Made by a program: the position numbers and the translations under genes. From Limnanthes douglasii subsp. nivea (Eukaryota; Streptophyta; Magnoliopsida; Brassicales; Limnanthaceae), in NCBI GenBank assembly GCA_036936605.1, contig JAUPFV010000005.1, positions 232,963,770-233,027,769 on the forward strand: a stretch of 64,000 nucleotides of DNA, in the 5' to 3' direction. The notes below the pieces were generated by a model. The model did no database searches. It was not told where the DNA came from and saw only the letters and a program-made list of their open reading frames with translations. Below are positions 13,908 through 24,619 of this stretch, piece after piece (within the stretch, counting starts at the first letter, position 1; every line of letters starts with the position of its first letter).

Positions 13908-15935
13908 ATGTGTTCGTCGTCATCTTCCATGCAACGAGAGCTCACAACCTCATCTTCTTCTTCCTTTTCTCTTTCCTTATTACCCCTTCTGGACTCCCGT
14001 ATTTACACCACCATTCATTTCCCCAACAAATCAAAAACCCAGTTTTGTCTATTCTCAGTCTCTGCGTCTTCTACACCCACCAAAGATATATGGAGAAAGT
14101 CGGCGCCGGGAAAAACGGCACCCTATCGCAGACTGCCGAGAACTCAACATCAAGTCCATCTAGATCACATTGTCGACATGGACGAGCTATTAACTTCGAT
14201 AAGCCAGACTCAGAACGAGGAACAACTCTACTGCTTATTGTCTCCTTACAAAACAAGACAACTTTCTATACGATTTATGGTTTCGCTTCTGTCTCGCGAA
14301 ACGGACTGGCAAAGATCGGTTGCTTTGCTCGATTGGATCCATGAACAAGCATTGTATACACCCTCTGTCTTCGCGTACAACGTGGTTTTGCGAAACGTGC
14401 TGCGGTCGAAGCAGTGGGAGCTTGCACACGGACTGTTTGACGAAATGCGCCAGAGAGCGCTTGCCCCTGATAGATACACTTACTCTACACTGATTACCTC
14501 TTTTGGAAAAGAAGGTATGTTTGATTATGCTCTGTCTTGGTTGCAAAAGATGGAACAAGACCGTGTCTCTGGTGATCTTGTGCTGTATAGTAACTTGATT
14601 GAACTTTCGCGCAAGTTACATGACTATACCAAAGCTATTTCTATATTCTCGAGGTTAAAGAGGTCTGGTATTACACCTGACCTTGTCGCATATAATTCGA
14701 TGATTAATGTGTTTGGTAAGGCTAAGTTGTTTAGAGAAGCTCGCTTGTTGGTTACGGAGATGAGGGAAGTGGGTGTTGTGCCGGATACTGTTAGTTACTC
14801 GACGCTATTAAATTTATATGTCGAGAATCAGAAGTTTGTCGAGGCATTATCGGTGTTTGCAGAAATGAATGAAGTGAAATGCCCACTTGACCTTACTACT
14901 TGCAATATTATGATTGATGTTTATGGGCAGCTGGATATGGTGAAGGAAGCTGACAGGTTGTTTTGGAGCATGAGAAAAATGGGTATCGAACCGAATGTTG
15001 TGAGCTACAATACAATTTTGAGAGTGTACGGTGAAGCTGAGCTTGTTGGGGAAGCCATTCATCTGTTTAGACTAATGCAGGGGAAAGATATCGAACAGAA
15101 CGTGGTTACTTATAATACAATGATCAAAATCTATGGAAAGTCACTCGAGCATGAGAAAGCCACTAATTTAATGCAGGAGATGCAAAACAGAGGAATCGAA
15201 CCTAACGCCATCACTTACTCTACGATAATTTCGATTTGGGGGAAAGCAGGAAAACTAGATCGAGCTGCAATTTTGTTTCAGAAATTAAGAAGCTCTAATA
15301 TCGAGATTGATCAAGTTCTTTATCAAACAATGATTGTGGCTTATGAAAGAGTTGGTTTGGTTGCTCATGCTAAACGCTTACTTCACGAGCTGAAACGCCC
15401 GGATAACATTCCTAGGGACACCGCAGTAAAAATACTCGCAAGAGCTGGGCGGATAGAAGAGGCAACATGGGTTTTCCGTCAGGCTATAGAAGCTGGAGAG
15501 GTGAAGGACATATCCGTGTTCGGGTGCATGATCAATCTTTATTCGAGAAATCGTAAGCATGCAAATGTTATCGAGGTGTTTGAGAAAATGCGAGAGTCAG
15601 GTTACTTTCCTGATTCTAATGTGATTGCTCTTGTTCTTAACGCATACGGAAAGTTAAGGGAATTCGAGAACGCAGATGCGGTGTACAGAGAAATGCAGGA
15701 AGAAGGGTGTGTTTTTCCTGATGAAGTTCATTTCCAAATGCTTAGTTTATACGGCGCCAAGAAAAATTTCGATACGATGGAATCACTCTTTCAACTACTG
15801 GAGTCGGATTCTAATGTTAATAAAAAAGAGTTGTATCTTGTTGTCGCTAGCATATACGAACGAGCTGATAAACTAAACGAAGCATCGCGGACCATGAGCA
15901 GAATGAGCGAAAATGGAATATTGAAGTCTTATTAA
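13908..15935 (+). CDS. P-class PPR protein, chloroplast-targeted (At5g39980-like)
   Basis: This is an intact single-exon gene of 675 aa. The start is the first ATG of the frame, in the context AACACAATGT. Residues 1-55 are rich in Ser and lack acidic runs, as in chloroplast transit peptides. From about residue 150 to the end there are about 15 tandem 35-residue P-type PPR motifs; clear ones begin LVAYNSMINVFGKAK, VVSYNTILRVYGEAE and VVTYNTMIKIYGKS. There are no E, DYW or SMR extensions, so it is a pure P-class protein. Such proteins bind organelle RNA and act in splicing, stability or translation. Sequence and the adjacent GT14 gene point to the Arabidopsis At5g39980 orthologue group, which as I recall is described as needed for chloroplast development. 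The RNA target cannot be read from sequence. A SINE sits in the short upstream region. Confidence 0.95.
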   Translation: MCSSSSSMQRELTTSSSSSFSLSLLPLLDSRIYTTIHFPNKSKTQFCLFSVSASSTPTKDIWRKSAPGKTAPYRRLPRTQHQVHLDHIVDMDELLTSISQTQNEEQLYCLLSPYKTRQLSIRFMVSLLSRETDWQRSVALLDWIHEQALYTPSVFAYNVVLRNVLRSKQWELAHGLFDEMRQRALAPDRYTYSTLITSFGKEGMFDYALSWLQKMEQDRVSGDLVLYSNLIELSRKLHDYTKAISIFSRLKRSGITPDLVAYNSMINVFGKAKLFREARLLVTEMREVGVVPDTVSYSTLLNLYVENQKFVEALSVFAEMNEVKCPLDLTTCNIMIDVYGQLDMVKEADRLFWSMRKMGIEPNVVSYNTILRVYGEAELVGEAIHLFRLMQGKDIEQNVVTYNTMIKIYGKSLEHEKATNLMQEMQNRGIEPNAITYSTIISIWGKAGKLDRAAILFQKLRSSNIEIDQVLYQTMIVAYERVGLVAHAKRLLHELKRPDNIPRDTAVKILARAGRIEEATWVFRQAIEAGEVKDISVFGCMINLYSRNRKHANVIEVFEKMRESGYFPDSNVIALVLNAYGKLREFENADAVYREMQEEGCVFPDEVHFQMLSLYGAKKNFDTMESLFQLLESDSNVNKKELYLVVASIYERADKLNEASRTMSRMSENGILKSY

Positions 15936-16231
15936 GAAACTCCTAAGGATGAAAAGCAACATGGGAGGTCAAGCTCAACAATTCGTGCAAAAGATTTGAA
16001 ATTGTAATTCAAAACTACACAAAGTTATGTTTTTTAAATTGTAATACTGTGTGATTTCGAGAATCAAGTGATAAAAGTAATTTTAAATTATCAATTTTGG
16101 GATAAAGATTAGAATAAGAAAAGTTAAAAAATGGCAACTTTAGTCTTCTCTGAAACGGAGCTTATGTTCTCGTTGCCTTCTTTCTCTTCTCTATTCTTCC
16201 GACTGACTCCGTTTTCTTTGCATTGTTCAAG

Positions 16232-19200
16232 ATGAAGAAATTAAAGAGCTCTATACACGCAAGGCAGCAGCAAGTTAACGAGACAAAATGGATCTTCCCT
16301 TTCGCAGTCGTCTCTACCCTTTTTTTTATCTTCCTTCTTTCCGTCTCCACATTAATCTCGCCGGACGGAACACCACTCCTTCAATTTCTCCCGGCAATTC
16401 CCATTGCTGGATACCTAGGATCTTCGTATTTCGTCGAGTCCAAACTCAAACCCTTACCTCTCTTCTCCTACCCTCCTCCTCCTCCTCGTTTGGCGTACCT
16501 CATCTCCGGCTCTGCCGGGGACGGAGATGGTCTCAAACGGACACTTTTAGCTCTCTATCATCCCAACAACCGTTACATCGTTCATTTAGACAGTAAGTCC
16601 TCTTCGGAGGAGAGGTTAGATCTACATGAATTCGTATCAAGTTACTGGCTTTTTCAGAAATTTCAGAATGTTCAGATGATCGTTAAGGCGAACCTTGTGA
16701 CCTATCGTGGGCCTACCATGGTGGCCAATACACTACACGCCGCTGCGTGCTTGCTTAAGGATGGACTGGAATGGGACTGGTTTATCAACCTGAGCGCCAA
16801 GGATTATCCGCTTGTGACACAGGATGGTGAGCTTTTTACACAATGCACACAATGTGGTTGTTTACGTTTTATATTCATGGTTTTCGATTTTATAGTTGAA
16901 AGGTTTGTATTTTTTTCTTTGTCAGATCTGTTGCATACCTTTTCTTATTTGCAGCGCGAACTTAATTTCGTAGAACATACGGGTAACATGGGGTGGAAAG
17001 AGTGAGTGAGATTGTACTGGACTTTGAAAACCAAACAATTTAGAGTTTTTCTTTTCTCTATATTGAATAGTTGGTTGGTTTTTATGTAGGGGGCATAGAG
17101 CAAAGCCAGTAATTGTGGATCCTGGTTTGTATTCAACGAAGAAATCTGATGTTTTTTGGGTTAAAGAACGGAGGAGTTCGCCAACAGCATTCAAACTCTT
17201 CACAGGTGCACATTTCTTCCAACTTCTAAGGTCGAAAACTGATCATGTTGTCCAGTCATTTGGATTTCAGTTTGTTTCCTTTTTTGGTTTGCAACTTTGC
17301 ATCACCAATATGATATGTTGTGCTGGCTCATTTGTCAAGAATTGAGCCTAAAATGTAGAAGTTTCAATCAAATTTAGTCTTTCCTTAATCGTGTTTGGGG
17401 ATATTACATATTTATCCAAGCAGGTGCTTCTTGTAATGAACTAGAATTATGGTGGTAGTTCGAGAAAATATTCTTATAACTTGTAGATATGGTATGAAAA
17501 TGTAATGGGCAAGGATATAAAGCTGAAAAATTTAAGAATTAAAGAACAAATACGTTATTAATAAGCTTTGGTGCTTTATTCAGCGATCATACTAATGTCC
17601 TGGAGATTACCTAAATTAAAGGAACCTGGGTCTAGTCAAATTATAAAGAGCCTCAAGTAATAAATACAAAAGATAAATACAAAAACTAAAGAAGTAGGAC
17701 CGCTGCTACATGAGTAAAGACTTTCAGAAGCCTGATCAGTTTAGAACTAAACAATTCAGGGAATTTAGTGTTTCTGTCGGACGTCAATATTCTAAAAATA
17801 GATAGTCTTGATAGTATATTGTCAATGTATTTTAGGGAACATGAAGATGTACTTGTGTAGCATTCTGTCTTCGCATTAATAAGAATTGTTTTAAGTTATC
17901 TAATGCCTTTCTTGTCAGAAAATAATAATGCACTTAGCTGTGATCCTAAAAGTAGTTTAAACTCATTTTAAGTGTATGCTCCCCTCAATGAATCCAACCT
18001 GTTGTGTGTTTTCTTTCTCAGCGGCCACATTCCTATAAATATTTAACATCACTGTTATGTATGTTCGTGCTACCTTATTAGACCTGTTAGTTGGAAGAGA
18101 TACTTAAAAGAAAGAGAAATAAACAACGCATACGAAATAGAGAAAATGGCTTTATGCATGTCCAGGAACCTGTTCGCTGCATTGTCCTTTGTGTATAAAA
18201 GTTCATAATTTTTTTGATTCAATAAATACGGGAACTGTAGAAAATGCATTTACTTCTTACCTGAATGAGTTTTTTCAGAAGTAAATATGTTTGGATTCTA
18301 CCAAGTGGTGAGAGGCAAAGTTATGAAATTATATCCTGAACATTTAACTACAATGTAGCTATTTACATTGGTTTTTTCAGATCATTATTATATAATATTG
18401 TGAACTCTAAGATATATGTAACCAACTACCACAAATTCAAGTTACTCTATAGATTCTAGAGTCAAATGCATGAAAGTGACTATTACTAATGATCCGACAA
18501 TGATTTTGGATGCATATAGTTTTTTGGTGTTTAATGGGAGGAATAACCTTCGCTTGACCCTTGAAAAATATGGTTCCGTTCTGTTTTAATCTTCATATTT
18601 TGTCCATAGACATAGGGTTTTAGTTGCTGAATGTCTGAATAAATTAAGTAAAACCTTCACCGCATTTTAATGTCTTAAAAGTAAAATTTGGATAATTTAA
18701 AATGGGTGTTAGACTAAACATTTCTCTTTCAAAACAGGTTCTGCTTGGATGGTACTTTCTCGGCCTTTTGTTGATTACTTTATTTGGGGATGGGACAACT
18801 TACCTCGTCTTCTCCTTATGTACTACACCAACTTTATATCTTCACCGGAAGGCTACTTCCACACCGTCATCTGTAACTCTGAAGATTTCCATAACACTAC
18901 AGTAAATAGCGATCTCCATTTTATATTGTGGGACAAGCCTCCAAGGCAGCATCCTAACTACCTCACCCTCGTCCACATGCAAAGGATGGTCAAGAGCAAC
19001 GCTCCATTTGCGAGGAAATTCCGCAAAGACGATCCAGTTCTTGACAAAGTGGACGCTGAGCTGTTGTTTCGTGGTCCTAATATGGTCACACCCGGTGGAT
19101 GGTGTTTAGGGAGTCGGGAAAATGGTAATGATCCGTGTTCCGTTATTGGAAATACCACAGTCCTTCTGCCTGGCCCTGGAGCAAAAAGGTTAGAGATTTT

Positions 19201-19252
19201 ACTAAGCTATTTGTTGTCAGAAGATCAGTTTCGGGCAAGGCAGTGTCAGTAA
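16232..19252 (+). CDS. GLCAT14A: GT14 beta-glucuronosyltransferase (arabinogalactan-protein), four exons
   Basis: Exons at 16232-16826, 16926-17001, 17090-17205 and 18738-19252 join into a 433-aa protein. All introns are GT-AG and the frame is preserved; the intron phases are 1, 0 (after a two-base split codon) and 1. ATG 16232 is the first in-frame ATG. It is a type II Golgi protein: a short basic N-terminus, a membrane segment at about residues 20-42, a Pro-rich stem, then the Core-2/I-branching (GT14) domain. Visible family blocks are RLAYLISGSAGD, YIVHLDSKS, DWFINLSAKDYPLVTQD, KLFTGSAWMVLSRPF, SSPEGYFHTVICN and RGPNMVTPGGWCLG. Plant members add glucuronic acid to type II arabinogalactan of arabinogalactan proteins. 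The specific GlcAT14A call leans on adjacency to the PPR gene, as in Arabidopsis At5g39980/At5g39990; a GlcAT14B or C type is not excluded. The 1.5-kb third intron holds nothing recognisable. Confidence 0.92.
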
Positions 19253-21270
19253 GCAGCAGAGAAGCAATTTTATTTTGCTGATTTAGGATATGTTAGACAA
19301 CAAATTGATCTCTCTGGTGTGTCGAATAGCAGATAAATGACATCAGCACCGTCTTGCACTCGGGATTTGGGGATAAAATTTGCAAGATTGTGTTTTTGAT
19401 AGGAATCAATGAATGAGTTGTATTTTATATGAAACCCATTACAGCGTAGCTTAACGGAACCTCGCCCTTGGATCTAGAATTATGCCAGGCTAACAGCATA
19501 ATTGGTTTAAGATACATGGAGTTACTATTGGTCCAAGAGTACCTGGTCACTACAATGAAGATGGTAAAATGAGTACTCGAACAGAGTTCTTTGTTTAATT
19601 ATTCTCATAATTCTTGACATTTTTGCGCAAAATTATAAAATTTGAGTTTTTTTTTTCTTTTGATTTATATGTTATATTACAGGCAAGAAGGTATATCTAG
19701 GACATTTGTTAATGATTGTAGATATGAACAACTCCTATTGCAAAATTCAGAATTAGCGGTTGATCATGACTGATATCCATAATACTAATGTTTTCGAGGA
19801 CTGGCTCTGTATTAAAGATGTCCAATTTTGTTTTTCAAAATTCGAACAATATATTAACATGATTGATCTTTCTTATTTTATATATATGTTTCCGGTATTT
19901 ATTCATACTAATGTTGGTATCTCTTCAAGAAAGACGACTAAGTGCAAGCTGGAATTATAGCTCCATCTCAGAAACAAACGAAGAAAATAATATTTATCAT
20001 TTTACAAACACTCAAAGTCCGGCCCCACTAAAAAGTAAATACTTTTGTTTCACAATTAACACTAAAAACAATCGCGCATTCATATCGTTATTTATAACAT
20101 ATAGTCAAAGTATATATGTCATGTCATAGATTATTTAAATATTATATAATATTTTATTCATTCAGTTAACTATTTTATTTAGATAATAATTTTTTTATTT
20201 ATATGAAAATAGGTCTTAACGTCTAGAAAATTTATTTATTTATTCATTTATTATATTATATTTATTTAAATGAATATTTTATTATAAATAATGTAGTTTT
20301 TTCGTGATGGGTTTAAACGAAACAAAAATCGAAGAATAAATCTAATTAATGTTAAAAAATTATGAATAAAAGAGTAAAAGAATAGAAAGAATAGTCAAGA
20401 ATCGACATGTTTATTATTTGAAGTTGCACGTTATACAAGCAGTGTATCTTGATATTTTTTTCAACCGCTAAAATATGCGGTTAAGTATATTCTAGATTGA
20501 TTCAAAATAGATTTTTACATGCTTGGATAAGATTATGAGTAGATTGGTTCAGATTAAACTAATTACATCCTTATGAGTAATCCCCTTAGTTGATGAGAGT
20601 AACAAAGGAAGACTAGTTCAATATTATCCGGAACAGTTTTGTCATTGGTTGAAGACTTCTTTGATCTTTGTTGAAGTGCATGCTGCTTATCCGTTGCATC
20701 TTTGGATTTTATCGAAGTGTTCTTTGTCTTTTGATTGCCTTGCTTGAACGATGGTCAATCTATTGACTTTTATCATTGCTTTAGAGGCTTTGGCTTATTG
20801 TTAGTGATGCTTTGAAGTTTTGTTTCCTATTTTGCTTATGTTTTTTTTTGTTTTTGCTTTAGCTTTCTTCATTTGTTATGTAGTACCAAATTTGCATAAG
20901 TATTCAAGTAGTCATAACCGTTACCAAAGGATGAGAGAATAAATATGTATTTTTTTTTAAAAATATTATTGTATTTTTGTTTTAATATTATCCATAACCC
21001 CTATAGTCCTTCTTGAAGACTACATATAAAGACTATGCAACCCAAGTAAACATATTCAGCTGAAACAATTTTTTTGGGTGAATTATAAATTAGATTAGAT
21101 TTTTTTTGTATTTAATACGATGTGCGTTGCAAGAACCTTATATTATTTTCAAATAATTATGAACTTGGAGTTTGTATACCTTGATTAACCCCCTTAAGTA
21201 TTATTGAAGTCTTAGGCTAAATATTAACTTCTTCTTTATCCCTATTGACCCAAACAATTTTGCTTATTTT
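19253..21270. other. 3' flank of GT14 gene and AT-rich DNA
   Basis: The first few hundred bases should contain the 3' UTR of the GT14 gene. The rest holds only short AT-rich ORFs with no recognised domain. The stretch at about 20560-20830 is less AT-rich and may be decayed transposon sequence, but I cannot classify it. Confidence 0.3.
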
Positions 21271-21278
21271 TTATTGAA

Positions 21279-21455
21279 TACAAAATATTGGTATATATTT
21301 AGTATATCTTACTGTCTAATTAGTAACTGCGTAAATTATATACAAATATTTGTCATGGAACTACTGGACATAAAGGCTACCGTGGAGGTGGTCAAAATTC
21401 AGCATGTGATCCGTCTTGGGCGATGTCTCCTTGGTGGGCTTGGATGCAACCACCA
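21279..21455 (+). mobile_element. Copia relic fragment: LTR piece joined to gag piece
   Basis: Bases 21279-21340 match the start of the LTR at 27783 (TACAAAATATT, TATATATTTAG, CTAATTAGTAACTGC). They run directly into a gag fragment in which GHKGYRGGGQNSA and SWAMSPWWAWMQPP can be read. The internal region normally between LTR and mid-gag is missing. About 127 bp of this piece (21329-21455) is repeated at 24620-24746, at the left edge of the main copia relic. Confidence 0.65.
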
Positions 21456-21960
21456 TTGAAAGTTCCAAATTGGAATCTCTTTAAAGGGATCGTTAAAGTA
21501 TATAATGGTTCCAAATCTTGCGGACCAAAAGGAGACCATAAAAGTGCTAAACGATTTTTTCTCAAATATTTTTGGCACTAGCTTCTGAGTTAAACTTGAA
21601 GAAGAAATACCCATCGGGAATGCATTTGACTTCCTCAAGGCCAAACTTCCCCCAAATAGATAGAGCATTGGCTTTTAGTCCGATAAACAAAATATCCAAG
21701 AGTCTGGAGTCCCTGGATAACATCCTCATCCAAAATCGAAGCTTTGCCTTTGAAGTCGTTTTGGAAAGCTTCAAGTATGAGAAGGGAAGTGATCTTAGAG
21801 GATCTCGACACTGCATTAACCCGAGAGTAGGGTAGAGAGGATGATGGGTTCACAAAAAGGTTGGATGTATGAGAAGAATCTTGGTGAGGGAACGAGGACG
21901 AGGAATGGTATTTGTGAGATACACGTGATTTCTTTCTTACTTTGTTATATTATTTTTTAT
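21456..21960 (-). mobile_element. LINE ORF1 fragment (DUF4283-like)
   Basis: Minus-strand reading gives SRSSKITSLLILEAFQNDFK. This is paralogous to SVSSKITSSLILEALHNDFK of the LINE relic at 10.0 kb, and the surrounding nucleotides align over several hundred bases (compare 9651-10080). Only the ORF1 region is present. The copy is truncated and frame-broken. It is followed on the right by repeat copy B, as the 10-kb copy is followed by copy A. Confidence 0.7.
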
Positions 21961-22009
21961 TTTTAAAACCCTAAAAGACCAAAATTACCTCATTATCCTA
22001 ATAAACTTC

Positions 22010-22650
22010 CTTTGGTAGGTCACACTGAATTTTTTAAGTCAAATGTAGAACAACATGATAAATTATTCACATAATCTAGTAAACTTTTACGGTTATTGTT
22101 AGTGTGAATCATTTTTATTTTAGTAATATTAATATTATTAAATATTAAATGAAGCTTCTATTTTTGAATTTTCGGTCGGCCATTGACATATAATGTATGT
22201 TTCACAAGTTTAATATACCATATTTTGCAAATATAAATATCGATATATTTTACAAGTTTTATACATCATGTCTCGCAACTTAACATTTTGCAAGAACAAC
22301 TATTGTTACTTTCGAAATTTTAACATAAAATATTTCTCAAATTTACATTTCACAAGAATATACAATGCTATGTTTCGCAAGTTTAACATATCATGTTTCA
22401 TAATTTATTAGAGAAATAACTAGTATATGGTTCGCAAGTTTAATATATTTCACAAATATGACATTTATTTACCAATATTTATAAAATTAAAATTTGAAAT
22501 TCGTACTTGTAAAATTAAAAATATAGCCTTCATATTACCCTCAATTTGTATATTTGGTATGCCACATGTTTTTTTGAAACTTAGAAATAACCGATGATAA
22601 AGAGCTTTTTTTCATGAAGTGGCACACAAAATGTTCAAATGTCTAGATCA
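22010..22650. other. AT-rich insert with TTT/CAC-AAG-TTT words, not in copy A
   Basis: Between the LINE fragment and repeat copy B lie about 640 bp with no counterpart in copy A. The stretch repeats phrases such as CACAAGTTTAATATA, TTTCGCAAGTTTAACAT and TTTACAAGTTTTATA every 40-80 bases. This could be a degenerate tandem array. No coding content is seen. Confidence 0.4.
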
Positions 22651-24600
22651 GGATTGTGAATTATATCAGTTCAAGAGGTGTGAAAGAACCATCTTATTCA
22701 ACTTGTATTTGAATCAAGTTCATTTACTTGATTCAGCTAGTAAACGATCACTCTCGACCTAATCCATAATATGAAAAATAGTATTAAACCACCCAATTTA
22801 GCTCCAAAACACATAAATATGTTTAAATTAGCTAAAAATTTATCTTTGGTTATTATTTTTAAAGTTTATACATGATATATTTTGTAAATATACATATTTA
22901 TATATTTCACAAGTGGATTATATCAAGTATTACTTTTATATATTAATTGTCTTTGCAAGTCTGATATGTTACTTATCTTTGCTTAGTTGTTGTATTTGTT
23001 TCATTTTCAAACAATGTTTTTTATTTTCGGATGATGTGTTTTTATATTAGACCATGAATGCTTTTGTTTTAGTCACTTATCTATGATGTATTGTATTGGA
23101 TGACATTGAATGATTTTGTTTTAGTTACTTATCAATTTCAACTCATAACAAAAACAATTTAAGTTGTGAATTTACTAAAAAAACTATTTTTTAAAATTAA
23201 CTTACCAATTCAATTTGTAACAAAATACAATCGGTGCATAAGTACTGCACCGATGGTTCATAGTAAACCATCGGTAAGAAGGCACCATTGGTGCACACTA
23301 GCATCGACCGTGAAAGTAGTATCAATGGTGCCCTTTTACAGTGGGTACAAGTGGAATCGATGGTGCATGTGTACCCCCAATACGGCTTATATATAACATT
23401 GATACACAGTTTGTAAAAACATTCCCACCAACCTTACATTCTCGCCAACCAAAATTTCCCATTACCTATAATTTTGCGCTGAAGATGATTTCCCGCCAAC
23501 TTCATCATTCAATCATCAATAAATAAGTACTCAATATTAGCATATATTTTTATTTATTGAATAACAAAACTAATCAAACTCAATTCTTTTGATATTGAAT
23601 GGACTCTCCAATAAGACAACCATTTTCTCGAAGCTGTCAAGTATGCTAAGAAAACAAGGTTGGATGAGACCACTGAAGGGATGTTTATTGATGGTCTATA
23701 GACAATGTACTACATGTACAAGCATAAATGAGCTCTATTTCTACCACCATGAATTCATGAAGAAGTCCCTAATATGTATAATTATTTGAAATCAAAACCA
23801 ATGGTTTGGGTGTTCTACATCTCGTATGAAGTCAAACAAGAGGCGTGCATGACGTTTAATTTAGAAAATACTGATTTTATTACAAACAAATATGTCAGGA
23901 TATGCAGAGGGGATCCTCAATGAAAACATTAAAGTGCTAAGAAATTGCACACCCATTGACGAATATGAATTTAACAAAGGATATGATTTTAGTTAAAATT
24001 ATGCGTACTGTCGCAGTTCACGTTTATTGCTTATTTTATGTTTATAAGTTATTATATTTTTCTACTTTTTAGTTTTTATTTTCAGTTAAATATTATTCAC
24101 GTAAGTTATTCGCCTATTGTATTGATGTTAAATATATATATCAAGTTTGAATATTTGAAATTGTTTCCAAATATTAGAGTTTTAACCTCGCGCACGATAC
24201 CATGAAAAATGTGCATATGATGTTTGGTTTGTGCATTAATTATTTAATTTAATAACATATACTAAAAAAGATAGATTTAAACATCTTCGAAAATAGATTT
24301 GAACAAGTGCATGAGGATGCTTACCTCCTAGAAATATACATGCAATGATATAACTCTTGGTAAAATATTTTGTTATTCGTATCACGTATTTTTGTTTAAT
24401 ATATTTGCTTATGATGTCTCTTCACATTATGTGTATTGTATTTGCTTATGATATAGTTTTATTTTATGTTTACTTTTATCTCTTTAAGTTTGATGTTTCC
24501 AAATCATTAGCACAATAACATTAAACAAATATAATTAGCAAAAATATCTTTAACGCAAATATATTACAATGACAAATATTTTCAAAATAGAATTCAAGTA
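22650..24600. repeat. Unclassified 2-kb dispersed repeat, copy B
   Basis: This copy is collinear with copy A (10380-12440), with many substitutions and small indels. It includes CACCGATGGTTCATAGTAAA and CCATCGGTAAGAAGG near 23255-23285. The right end is cut off at about 24605 by copia gag sequence. It has no recognised transposase. Its divergence from copy A indicates an old duplication or two separate insertions of one family. Confidence 0.7.
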
Positions 24601-24619
24601 ATAGTTTCAAAATAGTATA

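Noticed and set aside
14235..14558. Minus-strand ORFs overlapping the PPR gene
   Set aside because: They are shadows of the conserved + strand PPR frame, with no independent domain.
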